Source: Physella acuta (Eukaryota; Mollusca; Gastropoda; Physidae). Taken from it: a stretch of 64,000 nucleotides of DNA. The position numbers and the translations under genes are program-made. Shown piece by piece: positions 12,001 through 22,800 of the stretch (its first letter is position 1; each line of letters begins with the position of its first letter). Location: assembly GCF_028476545.1 (NCBI RefSeq), contig NW_026732373.1:69501-133500 (forward strand). The letters are read 5' to 3'. The notes under the pieces were generated by a model that saw nothing but the letters and a program-made list of their open reading frames with translations, did no database searches and was not told where the DNA came from.

Positions 12001-13055
12001 GAAGACGATAAAAGACAATCTGGATACCTAACAGATAGTATTCTCAGTGGACGTGGTCGAGGTGGTGGTGCTTACAGAAGGGGATCAAGGGGTGGAGGCA
12101 TGAGAGGTGGTAGGGGTGGTCTACCACCTAGAGGATCAGGTAGAAACAATTCAAATTACCAATTTATATCTATACTTAAAGTGTCAGACAAAATTTTATA
12201 TATTTATAAAATACATTGGACCAGGGTATGATGATGATGACTCACGAGATCTTCGATCACGGCGTAGAATGACTGATGATGATGATACAGTGCTTGATAA
12301 TGCTAGTGTAACGAGTCAGGACCAAGGTGAATATGAATGAAATAATTTAAACACAAAAGATATTTGTCTTTATTAGAGAAAACTATGATTAAAACATTTC
12401 ACAACTTGGTTACTATGCTTCATATCCATATTTCCAATCATTTTCAACCGGGTTATTGGTTTATTTTGATGTCAGTTATTTCTTATACTATATTCTTGCA
12501 CTTTTAGATTATGACCAACAAGATCGCATGAGGCGTCCACGGAGGAAAAAAAATCGCCCTCGAGGAAACGGTAGTGCTGCTTCTGGCACAGAAACTGACA
12601 CAAGTATCTCTAATTATAGGGGGGACCGCAATCCAGGTCGAGGCAGAGGAGGTCGTGGTGGCTATAACCAAAGGGGTCATGAATCTGATTCTGGAAGGGG
12701 TGGGTACAGGGGACAGGAGTCAGACTCAGGTCACCCACCTAGTGTCTCAAACTCGGTCGTTAGCCGCAGTTCAGTCAGTCCAGCAATGCAGACTGTAAAT
12801 GGTGGAGGTGGTGACCGGCCCACTAAGCAGGAACCACCAGCTAAAGATCAGCGTGATGCAAGGCCACCTAGAGACACTAGACCAAGAGGGAGCAATAACA
12901 ACTCCTCTGTACCTTCCACTGGAGCTTCTCAGCCTCCAAAGCAGATGGTAGGGAACCATCACAGTGGTAGTGATTCAGACTCTAAACTAGCTAAAAACAA
13001 ACTGAATAATAACAGTGCCAAAGCAAAGGAACACATAGTGAATGGAGGAGAGTGA
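5984..13055 (+). CDS. FMR1: Fragile X-family RNA-binding protein (FMR1/FXR homologue), 16 exons
   Basis: Spliced CDS of 2,112 nt (703 codons plus stop). Exons: 5984-6034, 8035-8087, 8209-8305, 8436-8581, 8734-8799, 8969-9062, 9522-9638, 9774-9941, 10043-10121, 10250-10359, 10601-10687, 11140-11255, 11429-11514, 11948-12139, 12225-12326, 12508-13055. Every junction is GT-AG and in phase, and several exon lengths equal the vertebrate ones (53, 94, 79 nt). The protein begins [17 protein letters not shown], like vertebrate FMRP/FXR. It has two Agenet/Tudor domains (about 1-120), KH0, KH1 with GTHG (232-235), KH2 with GKNG (295-298), a Leu-rich segment resembling the family's export signal (about 345-380) and three RGG-rich tracts. 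It ends IVNGGE, echoing the vertebrate LVNG ending. Family members bind mRNA and polyribosomes and repress translation. Invertebrates usually have a single gene, so FMR1 here stands for the joint FMR1/FXR orthologue. The length is close to known members (roughly 620-690 residues). Ile301 aligns with human FMRP Ile304, the KH2 residue whose mutation causes disease. Confidence 0.96.
6035..8034 (+). other. FMR1/FXR intron 1
   Basis: A 2.0-kb AT-rich intron, the largest in the gene. No internal gene recognised. A perfect 32-bp tandem duplication (7969-8000 and 8001-8032) lies directly against the acceptor. Confidence 0.85.
8035..8087 (+). CDS. FMR1: FMR1/FXR exon 2
   Basis: [17 protein letters not shown], the second strand set of Agenet domain 1, corresponding to the vertebrate segment ending VVFENN. 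The 53-nt length is identical to the vertebrate exon. Acceptor attacag, donor gtaata. Confidence 0.95.
8209..8305 (+). CDS. FMR1: FMR1/FXR exon 3
   Basis: [16 protein letters not shown] then a charged linker ending ERVE. It matches the conserved N-W-Q-P-x-R and VRLPPP of the Agenet module. Ends in phase 0 at donor gtacgt. Confidence 0.95.
8436..8581 (+). CDS. FMR1: FMR1/FXR exon 4
   Basis: Agenet domain 2: [20 protein letters not shown] and [18 protein letters not shown], ending KIRSVNH. The aromatic W-Y..AK.. core and KGEF are family hallmarks. Donor gttagt. Confidence 0.95.
8734..8799 (+). CDS. FMR1: FMR1/FXR exon 5
   Basis: [20 protein letters not shown], which matches the vertebrate K-TFF/H..LDVPEDLR segment leading into KH0. 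66 nt, donor gttagt. Confidence 0.95.
8969..9062 (+). CDS. FMR1: FMR1/FXR exon 6
   Basis: [20 protein letters not shown] then [11 protein letters not shown], part of the KH0 fold. 94 nt, the same length as in vertebrates. Donor gtaagt. Confidence 0.95.
9522..9638 (+). CDS. FMR1: FMR1/FXR exon 7
   Basis: [20 protein letters not shown] followed by [19 protein letters not shown]. It corresponds to the conserved K-R-A/V-x-M-L-x-D-M-H-x-R-S/N helix between KH0 and KH1. Phase 0 at both ends. Confidence 0.95.
9774..9941 (+). CDS. FMR1: FMR1/FXR exon 8 (KH1)
   Basis: Contains [18 protein letters not shown] and [20 protein letters not shown], the nearly invariant KH1 core with its GxxG RNA-binding loop (GTHG). 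Ends KVYGE. 168 nt, phase 0. Confidence 0.97.
10043..10121 (+). CDS. FMR1: FMR1/FXR exon 9
   Basis: [20 protein letters not shown] then VPRDLV, the last KH1 helix and the start of KH2. 79 nt as in vertebrates. Confidence 0.96.
10250..10359 (+). CDS. FMR1: FMR1/FXR exon 10 (KH2)
   Basis: [20 protein letters not shown] then [10 protein letters not shown], the KH2 core with GKNG loop. Ile301 aligns with human FMRP Ile304. The exon ends with an acidic linker (ETEREE). Confidence 0.97.
10601..10687 (+). CDS. FMR1: FMR1/FXR exon 11
   Basis: [20 protein letters not shown] then LEYHLDHLK, the last strand and helix of KH2. It matches vertebrate GMVPFVFVGTK-S-x-N followed by LEYH. 87 nt, phase 0. Confidence 0.96.
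11140..11255 (+). CDS. FMR1: FMR1/FXR exon 12
   Basis: [19 protein letters not shown] matches the vertebrate EVxQLRxERLQIDEQL helix with its Leu-rich spacing, followed by a Pro-rich stretch. Donor gtaagt in phase 2. Confidence 0.95.
11429..11514 (+). CDS. FMR1: FMR1/FXR exon 13 (RGG tract 1)
   Basis: [20 protein letters not shown], an Arg-Gly-rich segment. The acceptor 'tttttgaag' at 11428 was chosen because the nearer 'gcag' at 11435 breaks the reading frame. Confidence 0.88.
11948..12139 (+). CDS. FMR1: FMR1/FXR exon 14 (RGG tract 2)
   Basis: An acidic part with [14 protein letters not shown], similar to the D-W-S phosphoregion of vertebrate members, then [20 protein letters not shown]. 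192 nt, so skipping would keep the frame. Confidence 0.93.
12225..12326 (+). CDS. FMR1: FMR1/FXR exon 15
   Basis: [20 protein letters not shown] then [14 protein letters not shown], an acidic/basic disordered segment. 102 nt, a potential cassette exon. Confidence 0.9.
12508..13055 (+). CDS. FMR1: FMR1/FXR exon 16 and stop
   Basis: Basic [20 protein letters not shown], then RGG tract 3 ([20 protein letters not shown]) and a low-complexity tail ending [10 protein letters not shown]. The stop TGA is at 13053-13055. Confidence 0.95.
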
Positions 13056-13975
13056 CATGTTGTTGTGTCATAGTTTTTTTTAAGGTGTGACTGTCTTAAC
13101 TAGCGTTGTTGAAATAGGAATAGTATGTTAGTGGTTGTGAGTCCAGAGAGAGTCGAATTAATTTATTGACGGTTTGTTGGACTAGATGATTTTGTGCCCA
13201 AGGTTCTCTTTCTACTGCTGGTGTTGATAAATAGGTTTCATCTGTGTGTGCTATGTAAAAATTTTGTACAATTTATATGTATCCATGTGTATGCAATGTT
13301 TAGAATGGTAGCTGGGCATAAGAATGTGTGTGAGTGGCGTCAACTCTTTTTGAATGAATGTTAAGTAGTAATGCATGAAGTGTTATTAGCACATTCTAAG
13401 TCTGGAATGTAAAAGTATTATCATAATCATTTTTCTAAGCAATTCATGTGTGTTAAATGTTTGAATATTTCTGCCTTGGAACAAATATTTGAGTTTTATC
13501 TAGAAAGATTGAGCTGAGCACCAAAATGAACAGCTTTCTTTGTCACAAATGCATCTAACTATTATCAGAGATATGAGCTTTCATGGCCAGCTGATTCACC
13601 AATTCTTCAGATCAGGAGTAACAGCGTGCTTGACTTTGGCATGATGAAGCAATGCATGTTAAAGAGTTTAATTGCTTTAATTCTAGTTATGTAGTTAGGG
13701 ATTCATGTAACCCATGAGTTCCTTATGATGTACTTTATAAATGCAGAAGAAAGATATGTCCCCCGAGAAAGCTGAAGCAAGTGAAAACAACAAAATAAGT
13801 GCCTTATATCAATTTTGTCACATTTTTTTTATCTCTCAGAAATCCTCAAGGCATTATGTTGCTTATTGTGTAAGAATTGTGTAGAATGCATGTATAAAGT
13901 GTTAATGATGTAAAGAGGTTTCATGTGCAAGTTGTTTATTGAAGTTATTTATCATTCACCTTTCTTGGACTATTA

Positions 13976-13981
13976 AATAAA
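13976..13981 (+). terminator. Poly(A) signal, proximal candidate
   Basis: AATAAA in 'tattaaataaaaagac', 920 nt after the stop codon. Confidence 0.45.
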
Positions 13982-16900
13982 AAGACATAATCTTCTGCAT
14001 AAAGAATAGGCTGAAAGTGCACCGAGAATGCCATGAAGATACAAGTCCTAATACACGATCTAACTGGAAAAAAAACTCAACTTATGACAAGGTTTACCAA
14101 TTTGTGTGTAATTATAATGCTTTATAATAATGACTTCATTACATCTTTTAAATGTAGGTCTGATTAATTTAATGAAAGTCTACTTTTTTTAGCTATATCT
14201 ATATTTTTTTTTTGTAATTGATCCATATGGAATTTTTTAGACTAAAAATGTGTTAATATAGACTTAATGAAAATGATGTTGAGCTGAAAAAGTTTTTTAT
14301 AAAAGCAAACTTTTAATGAAATTCTGTCCCCCAATACTTAAAATAAATTCAATTTTTTTTTCTAATTTTCAAGGATGTAGAATATAACTGGGTCTAAAAC
14401 AAATAATTTTAGGGATACTTAGTGGAAGAAAAACTAAGACATACCAAACCCAATACATTTTCTTGTTTGTATGGTCCCTTTGATAACATCATGACCTTAT
14501 TGTCCATTTGACAGATAAACCATCCATGACCATGTCAGTTTACAAATGCTTATTCATGTTGGAAAAAAAAAATATGTATGTTGTTATTGAGTTGTCCATA
14601 AAAAAAAAAAAAACCAACATGTTTATGTAGATGTAAATGAAATATTCTTTCCACATCCTAAATATATGGATGTTCATTCAAGCTTTTTGTTTTTCTGTTG
14701 AAACAACATGATGGATGAAAAGCTTGAGTAGACATATTGAAATGATGGTGTGAATGTGACACATCATTGATACGTCCACTGTGAGTGGATGAGAGAACAG
14801 CTTGTAATTTGTTACAACAGAGACAGGTATACACTCATAGATTTTTTCTTAGATTAGGATTTGGGTTAGAATTTACCCTGCTTTGATATTAAAGTATGAG
14901 GGTAATGAGTTTCTGTTGTAATAAATGACAAAAAAAAGTCACAAAAATTTATGTCAGCATGAAGTGACATTTTTCACATCTGTATATGCCATGCACATTG
15001 ACAAGTGCATAAAAATAAGGGTTCCTATAGTTGAGATCAACTCCAAAAAGTAAACTGACTATGAACTACTCAAAAAATAATTTCAATTACATCTGTTGTA
15101 ATTGATTCAAATAGGAACCCGTCATTTACTTTTTGGTCTAATTTTTGAACAAGTAATTACAGCATGAGATTGCAGCAATGCTACCACTTGCCATGTCTGT
15201 AAGTACTTACCTGTGCTGCACACCTGAGTTGCACCAGAACTATTTCTTATTATAGTTACAGAAGTCTTTTTTTTTTTTTTTTAATATATGGGGTATCAAT
15301 TTCAAGGATTTGTTAATCATTAACATCTGCCATTTGTAAACATGTAAAAATTTCTAAAACTTTCTAGTGTGATAACCCCATGATATTATGTTTTGATCCA
15401 CATTTGGAATGAGAAATGGCATTTTGTATTTTATCTATAGCTAAAATTATAAAATTAAAAAAAATGTTTTTCATTTAGCAAACATTTTCCATTTTCCCCC
15501 CTTTTTTTGGAATTGTTGATTACCAAGGCAGATTTTTGTTCTTGGAAAACTTTGAACTCTGAACATGGAAAGAGATGACATGTTTCTCATGTCAACTGCC
15601 AGAGATTCTTGAAACATCACTACAGAGTTTACATTGGTAAAGCTGTAAGTTGCCCCTCAAAGTTTGGAGACAAATTGTACTCAAGCAATTTAATACTGGA
15701 TTAATGGTGAGCTCCACTTATCATGCCTAAAGATTCTTTAGTAATAATGACAAGCCAATAACTATCTTTAAGAGAGCTGTTGCTGTTTGTTGGTGCAATT
15801 TACTGCTAGAGCAGATTTTTTTTGTACAATTGTGTAATAATAGACCAAAGCCATCATTTTTTTCAAAATGTAAGAAGAAAAATATAAAAAATTTGATATT
15901 TTCATTCAAAGTGTCCCTCATTGGCACCTGTATCAAAGTGCTATACGTATATCCTGGAACATACTTATTTTTTAAGTATGAAAACAAAAGTTAAATGCTA
16001 GGAGTGACTATCTTTGTTACCAGTTGTGTGAGCCACCTCCAACAGCTGATCTCTCAAGAGATGCCCAACTTTGTGTTGTCCACATGACTGAACTGTGACA
16101 CACACTAGAAAAGGAGGCCTGTGAAACACTAGGATGTGGTTACCATTCTTTGCTTATTCCAAAACTAAATTGTTCCCACCACCCTCTTCCCTTGATGTGT
16201 TCTTGTAATTGCACACTAGTTGACAAGGTTAAGCCATTGGTTTGGCAAGTTGTTTTTATTTGAAATTATTAGATATTTGTAATTGTTTTAAAAAGTTATT
16301 TTATTGAAAAAATAATGCATTTTATGGTTCCACTGATCTATTTCACAGATCCTTTTATTGACCTTTTCGCTATTCACGTTTCGACTATTAATGAAAATTT
16401 GTTGTTTATAATTGAAACTATATGTACTTGTAATATAGGCTTTATTCATCACATACTTACTCTTGTTTTAGGTATATGAGCAGTTTTTGTTCAAACCAAA
16501 TTTTAATATCTTGATACTTTGTGAAAGTAAAGTTGATTGCTTTTATTTAAATATTACAGGAATGAAACAGTTTAAAATTGTACATTGTACTCCAAGTTTA
16601 AGTTATTTAAGTCCAGAAACCTACAAATGAAACCAAACATTGTTAAAAAAAATAATGAAACGGTCATTACAGGAGAAATATTTGAGTACATGGCTAATGT
16701 AGATTTTTTTTCTTTTGGTAACATTTTTATGCACTAAGTAATATTTTCAACCTTTTAGGTTATTAAATTATCAAATGTATACTAAAATAATAGCATAAAT
16801 TATGTAAATTTTTGACCAAACCAGCTGCTTTAATAACTCTGATGTAAAAATAAGTAGTAGATTAATGTTGATGCAACTCTTTATTGAAGCTAACATTTGC

Positions 16901-17647
16901 AACTCAATTGTAGCATTCTGCCCACAAAAAGATGCTATTTGCTAAACATTGTGAACAGGTGCTCTGTCACTGCTGTAGTGCTAGTGCACTCACAATATGC
17001 TGCATAATGTCTAGTAAATGTCAGTGAGTTTGTTTAGACTGTCAGGAGGTACAAGTGTGTTAATAAATCTTGTAGCAAAATGTCAGTTACTAGTAAGTAG
17101 AAGGTTGATTTTAAAACATTTAAAACAATTTATTAAATTATGTATAAATAGTTGTGTATTGTTTTTTTTAGCCAAGTTCTCTTACGAATTTGTCATGTAA
17201 AATTGAAGGGTTGCTATACTTTAAATTATAGATCACAAACATATATATCTGTATACAGTCACGTCTCTAAATGTAAACAAAATGAGAGGAGTTGAAAAAA
17301 AGAAAAAATTGAATTTTGAGGTTAGCACTATTTACATGTTTTAGGCGCCACGTTTTAACAATGACTCTAAAACTGTATTCCTATTGAATGGAAGCAGAAA
17401 ATACCATACACTAATTTGATCATAATTCACTAAACATTTTCTTTACCAAAGCTAGCTGATGTAGCAATGTATGCAAACAACTGCAAATCTACTGCCATCT
17501 TTTAAAATTTAATGCACATTTTTTTTTTTTTGCAATTCCGTTAAGATGTTTACAAACACTGCCTAATTTGTTGGTTACAAATATTGTATGCAAATCTAGC
17601 ACAGTTTGAGCAGAGCTAAGTAGAATGCAGATGAGATTAAGATGAGA

Positions 17648-17745
17648 TTAACAGTTGAGGTAGTGAGATGAACTCAACTGTTGATAAGATTAACAGTTGA
17701 GGTAGTGAGATTAACTCAACTGTTGATGAGATTAACAGTTGAGGT
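17648..17745 (+). repeat. Tandem hairpin repeat in the 3' UTR
   Basis: The stem arms 'aacagttgag' and 'ctcaactgtt' form a perfect 10-bp inverted repeat with a 13-nt loop (17650-17682). This is repeated 42 bp downstream (17692-17724) and followed by a third left arm without a partner. The loops differ only at one or two bases. Confidence 0.85.
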
Positions 17746-18120
17746 AGTCACACTAGATGTGCTGTAAGTGAGGCTTACTACTGTTAGTGTTATTCATCCT
17801 GTTGTTTTGTTGCTGTGAGATCAACTATGTATCATTGAAACAGTCTAGGGAGTACACCTTGAATAGATCTTTAGCAAACATCACTGCTTCTCTTGTGCTG
17901 CATTCTTTTTTTTTGGACCAGACATTTAGAGATCCTCAACAGAATTACATGTAGATAGTTGGTGTTGTGTTGCTTTTAGTGTTACCAATACATATCACAT
18001 CCAATTTTTAACACGTTCTCTTGTTGCAACAGTTTGACTTGTTGCCTCTCATTTTGTGCTTCATTTTTTTTTAATTCCCTCCTCTTTTTGTATTATTGAT
18101 TGCAGTTAGATATTTTGACA

Positions 18121-18126
18121 AATAAA
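18121..18126 (+). terminator. Poly(A) signal, distal candidate
   Basis: AATAAA followed about 30 nt later by 'tctgtgtttatttttag', a GT-rich downstream element. Best candidate for the main 3' end. Confidence 0.55.
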
Positions 18127-18150
18127 AGCATTTCCCACAGTTTCAGTCAG

Positions 18151-18700
18151 TCATTCTGTGTTTATTTTTAGTTTTGTTATTTACTGTTCAATTTGTATAG
18201 TACTAGTCCCACCTAATTTTTAACAACTAAAAATGTATTCTTTTTAGCAAAATCGTAAGTTATTTTCTTAATGTAATAATATAAAGACTAAAATCAATTA
18301 AATGAAGATTTATAAAATCATTTGATAGAATGTTGATATATACAGTTTACATGACATGTTGATTCTAAACTCTTTATCATGAAATAGTGTGAAATTATCT
18401 AATATTTCTACTTAATTGGAAAAAAAACCCAAAAAGCTGACCACTTTTTTTGACTCATTGTTTAAATACAATAAATAGCTGTTCTTAAATTTATTCAAAA
18501 GGTTTGCAGTCGTCCTCAGTGTTAATTTATTCTTTCACTAATGAGAATGATGATTGTTGTGAGTGACAACACACTAATTGGAACGGGGGGGGGGGGGGGG
18601 TTGCTTCAGCCGATGGTACACGCTTGTCACAATACATCATGTAGGCCTACCAGCTAAACAATAATTGTTACTAGATCTAGGAGTAGATCTATAAATGATT
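18151..18700. other. Intergenic, AT-rich
   Basis: No gene recognised. An 18-base-class poly-G run is present near 18585-18600. Confidence 0.5.
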
Positions 18701-18708
18701 AAATACAA

Positions 18709-18985
18709 CAGAGGGGTAGCGGGGGTTGTGGACCGCACAGGGTGACACCATTTAGGGGGGTGACACCAAGGCAAAAAATAGCAAAATATATAGAGAAAAA
18801 CTTGAGGGGGGGGGGGTACAAATCGCAAGTTTGGGGGGGGGGGGTGCAAATCGAAAGTTTGAGGAGGGGGGTGCAAATCGAAAATTTGTCCCCGGGAAGG
18901 GTCGCTACGCCTCTGGGGGGGGGGGGGGGGGGTGACACCATTAAGTGCCGCACCGGGTGTTACACCCGACCTCGCTACGCCACTG
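18709..18985. mobile_element. Composite MITE family A copy
   Basis: 277 bp with ends 'cagaggggtagcg' and 'ctcgctacgccactg' and a perfect 8-bp duplication 'aaatacaa' (18701-18708 and 18986-18993). A second, internal right end 'gtcgctacgcctctg' stops at 18915, so the unit is a fusion of two family A subtypes. The same arrangement in the opposite orientation appears at 39662-39961, so the composite itself has been mobile. Confidence 0.88.
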
Positions 18986-18993
18986 AAATACAA

Positions 18994-19507
18994 TACGATT
19001 TTCTTTAAAAAAAATTATTCAGAATGTGTACATTGATTCTGATTATTTGGGTTTTCCCGATTGTACAGCCCGCAATTGTAGGCTACCGCACCAAGTTGCA
19101 CTGTCCTTAACGTCTGCAGGAAGCCAAAAACAAAACAAACAATGCTCCCCAGAAAGCAGGGCTGAGCTTTGTGTTTGGTATGGGAGGCGAATCGCTTCAT
19201 TTGCTGGGCTATCTTTCATAAGGTGGGTTGCTTGCTGGCGTAGAGAAGCTTAGAAATATTAGTTTCATTCGACGTTGTCGAAAGCGTCAATTATTGTAAG
19301 TAATGTTATTAGTCTAGTCTGATTTATTCTAGATCTTGAATCTAGAACTCAAAAACCGCTTTCAAGTATAACAAAAGTAAAGAATACATCTTTTTCATGG
19401 GCCAGTTGAGACCAAATTCTTGTTTAGGGCAGGTGAATCCACAATAAACTAAAGAAAGCTGATAATTTCAAAATAATTTGTCAGGCTTCTCTACAGAAAT
19501 TGGGGGA

Positions 19508-19542
<35 letters not shown>

Positions 19543-19817
19543 GGGAAGAGGGAACCAAAGTCCGTCAACCACTCCCACGAAATAAAAATAAACCGGGAGT
19601 GAACTCCCCTAAACTTTCTAGAATATTCTTATATAACTTGGAATATAGACATGATTTTTAATTACTTTAACTTTTAAAAATAGAATAGAATCTCATAGAA
19701 AAAAAGAATTGCGCACCAAGCGAACGCCAAAACAAAATGTGCATAATAGTGCGCAATATTATTAGTATTTTATAAATATACATGCGTTTTTTGAGAAATC
19801 GGAAATAGCGAGGAGAA
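18994..19817. other. Intergenic or upstream region of the giant gene
   Basis: Mostly unique sequence with a 31-base poly-G run at 19511-19541. A good donor 'attattgtaagtaatg' at 19296 could end a non-coding first exon of the giant gene, but nothing else supports it. Confidence 0.4.
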
Positions 19818-22800
19818 TTTCTCAGATTTAGTGTGGGGAATGTTATTGTTTCTCAGATTTAGTGTGGGGAATGTTGTTGTTTCTCAGATTTAGTGTGGGG
19901 AATGTTATTGTTTCTCAGATTTAGTGTGGGAAATTATGTTGTTTCTCAGATTTAGTGTGGGGAATTTTATTATTTCTCAGTTTTAGTGTGGGGAATGTTA
20001 TTGTTTCCTCAGATTTAGTGTGGGGAATGTTATTGTTTCTCAGATTTAGTGTGGGGAATGTTGTTGTTTCTCAGATTTAGTGAGGGGAATGTTGTTGTTT
20101 CTCAGATTTAGTGTGGGGAATGTTGTTGTTTCTCAGATTTAGTGTGGGGAATGTTATTGTTTCTCAGATTTAGTGTGGGGAATGTTATTGTTTCTCAGAT
20201 TTAGTGTGGGGAACGTTATTGTTTCTCATATTTAGTGTGGGAAATGTTGTTGTTTCTCAGATTTAGTGTGGGGAATGTTATTGTTTTCTCAGATTTAGTG
20301 TGGGGAATGTTGTTGTTTCTCAGATTTAGTGTGGGTAAATATTGTTGTTTCTCAGATTTAGTGTGGGGAATGTTGTTGTTTCTCAGATTTAGTGTGGGGA
20401 ATTTTGTTTCTCAGATTTAGTGAGGGGAATGTTGTTGTTTCTCAGATTAATGTGGGGAATGTTGTTGTTTCTCAGATTTAGTGTGGGGAATGTTATTGTT
20501 TTCGCAGATTTAGTGTGGGGAATGTTATTGTTTCTCATATTTAGTGTGGGAAATGTTGTTGTTTCTCAGATTTAGTGTGGGGAATGTTATTGTTTCTCAG
20601 ATTTAGTGTGGGTAAATATTGTTGTTTCTCAGATTTAGTGTGGGGAATGTTGTTTCTCAGATTTAGTGTGGGGAATGTTGTTTCTCAGATTTAGTGTGGG
20701 GAATGTTGTTGTTTCTCATATTTAGTGTGGGGAATGTTGTTGTTTCTCAGATTTAGTGTGGGGGATGTTGTTGTTTCTCAGATTTAGCGTGGGGAATGTT
20801 ATTGTTTCTCAGATTTAGTGTGGGGAATGTTGTTGTTTCTCAGATTTAGTGTGGGGAATGTTATTGTTTCTCAGATTTAGTGTGGGGAATGTTTTTGTTT
20901 CTCAGATTTAGTGTGGGGAATGTTGTTTCTCAGATTTAGTGTGGGGAATGTTGTTGTTTCTCAGATTTAGTGTGGGGAATGTTATTGTTTCTCAGATTTA
21001 GTGTGGGGAATGTTGTTGTTTCTCATATTTAGTGTGAGGAATGTTGTTGTTTCTCATATTTAGTGTGGGGAATGTTATTGTTTCTCAGATTTAGTGTGGG
21101 GAATGTTATTATTTCTCAGTTTTAGTGTGGGGAATGTTATTGTTTCTCAGATTTAATGTGGGGAATGTTATTGTTTCTCAGATTTAGTGTTGGGAATGTT
21201 ATTGTTTCTCAGATTTAGTGTGGGGAATGTTGTTGTTTCTCAGATTTAGTGTGGGGAATGTTATTATTTCTCAGTTTTAGTGTGGGGAATGTTATTGTTT
21301 CCTCAGATTTAGTGTGGGGAATGTTATTGTTTCTCAGATTTAGTGTGGGGAACGTTATTGTTTCTCATATTTAGTGTGGGAAATGTTGTTTCTCAGATTT
21401 AGTGTGGGGAATGTTATTGTTTCTCAGATTTAGTGTGGGTAAATATTGTTGTTTCTCAGATTTAGTGTGGGGAATGTTGTTTCTCAGATTTAGTGTGGGG
21501 AATGTTGTTTCTCAGATTTAGTGTGGGGAATGTTGTTGTTTCTCAGATTTAGTGTGGGGAATGCTGTTGTTTCTCAGATTTAGTGCGGGGAATGTTGTTT
21601 CTCAGATTTAGTGTGGGGAATGTTGTTGTTTCTCAGATTTAGTGTGGGGAATGTTGTTGTTTCTCAGATTTAGTGTGGGGGATGTTGTTGTTTCTCAGAT
21701 TTAGCGTGGGGAATGTTATTGTTTCTCAGATTTAGTGTGGGGAATGTTGTTGTTTCTCAGATTTAGTGTGGGGAATGTTATTGTTTCTCAGATTTAGTGT
21801 GGGGAATGTTTTTGTTTCTCAGATTTAGTGTGGGGAATGTTGTTTCTCAGATTTAGTGTGGGGAATGTTGTTGTTTCTCAGATTTAGTGTGGGGAATGTT
21901 ATTGTTTCTCAGATTTAGTGTGGGGAATGTTGTTGTTTCTCATATTTAGTGTGAGGAATGTTGTTGTTTCTCATATTTAGTGTGGGGAATGTTATTGTTT
22001 CTCAGATTTAGTGTGGGGAATGTTATTATTTCTCAGTTTTAGTGTGGGGAATGTTATTGTTTCTCAGATTTAATGTGGGGAATGTTATTGTTTCTCAGAT
22101 TTAGTGTTGGGAATGTTATTATTTCTCAGATTTAGTGTGGGGAATGTTGTTGTTTCTCAGATTTAGTGTGGGGAATGTTATTGTTTCTCAGATTTAGTGT
22201 GGGGAATGTTATTATTTCTCAGTTTTAGTGTGGGGAATGTTATTGTTTCTCAGATTTAATGTGGGGAATGTTATTGTTTCTCAGATTTAGTGTTGGGAAT
22301 GTTATTATTTCTCAGATTTAGTGTGGGGAATGTTGTTGTTTCTCAGATTTAGTGTGGGGAATGTTGTTTCTCAGATTTAGTGAGGGGAATGTTGTTGTTT
22401 CTCAGATTTAGTGTGGGGAATGTTGTTGTTTCTCAGATTTAGTGTGGGGAATGTTGTTGTTTCTCAGATTTAGTGTGGGGAATGTTGTTGTTTCTCAGAT
22501 TTAGTGTGGGGAATGTTGTTGTTTCTCAGATTTAGTGTGGGGAATTTTGTTTCTCAGATTTAGTGAGGGGAATGTTGTTGTTTCTCAGATTAATGTGGGG
22601 AATGTTGTTGTTTCTCAGATTTAGTGTGGGGAATGTTGTTGTTTCTCAGATTTAGTGTGGGGAATGTTGTTGTTTCTCAGATTTAGTGTGGGGAATGTTG
22701 TTGTTTCTCAGATTTAGTGAGGGGAATGTTGTTGTTTCTCAGATTTAGTGTGGGGAATGTTGTTGTTTCTCAGATTTAGTGTGGGGAATGTTATTGTTTT

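Larger units (their letters stand above)
13056..18150 (+). other. Probable long 3' UTR of the FMR1/FXR gene
   Basis: About 5 kb of AT-rich, non-coding, largely repeat-free sequence follows the stop. AATAAA occurs at 13976 (possible short form) and at 18121 with a GT-rich stretch after it (possible long form). Long 3' UTRs are common in vertebrate and fly FMR1/FXR genes. A separate non-coding transcript or plain intergenic DNA remains possible. Confidence 0.55.

Noticed and set aside
17655-17745. let-7-like word 'tgaggtagt' in the 3' UTR
   Set aside because: It has the sense of the microRNA itself, not of a target, and lies in a tandem hairpin repeat. No let-7 precursor pairing beyond the seed.
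19296-19301. Donor of a non-coding first exon of the giant gene
   Set aside because: The splice signal is good but there is no acceptor, homology or transcript evidence; mentioned only as a possibility.
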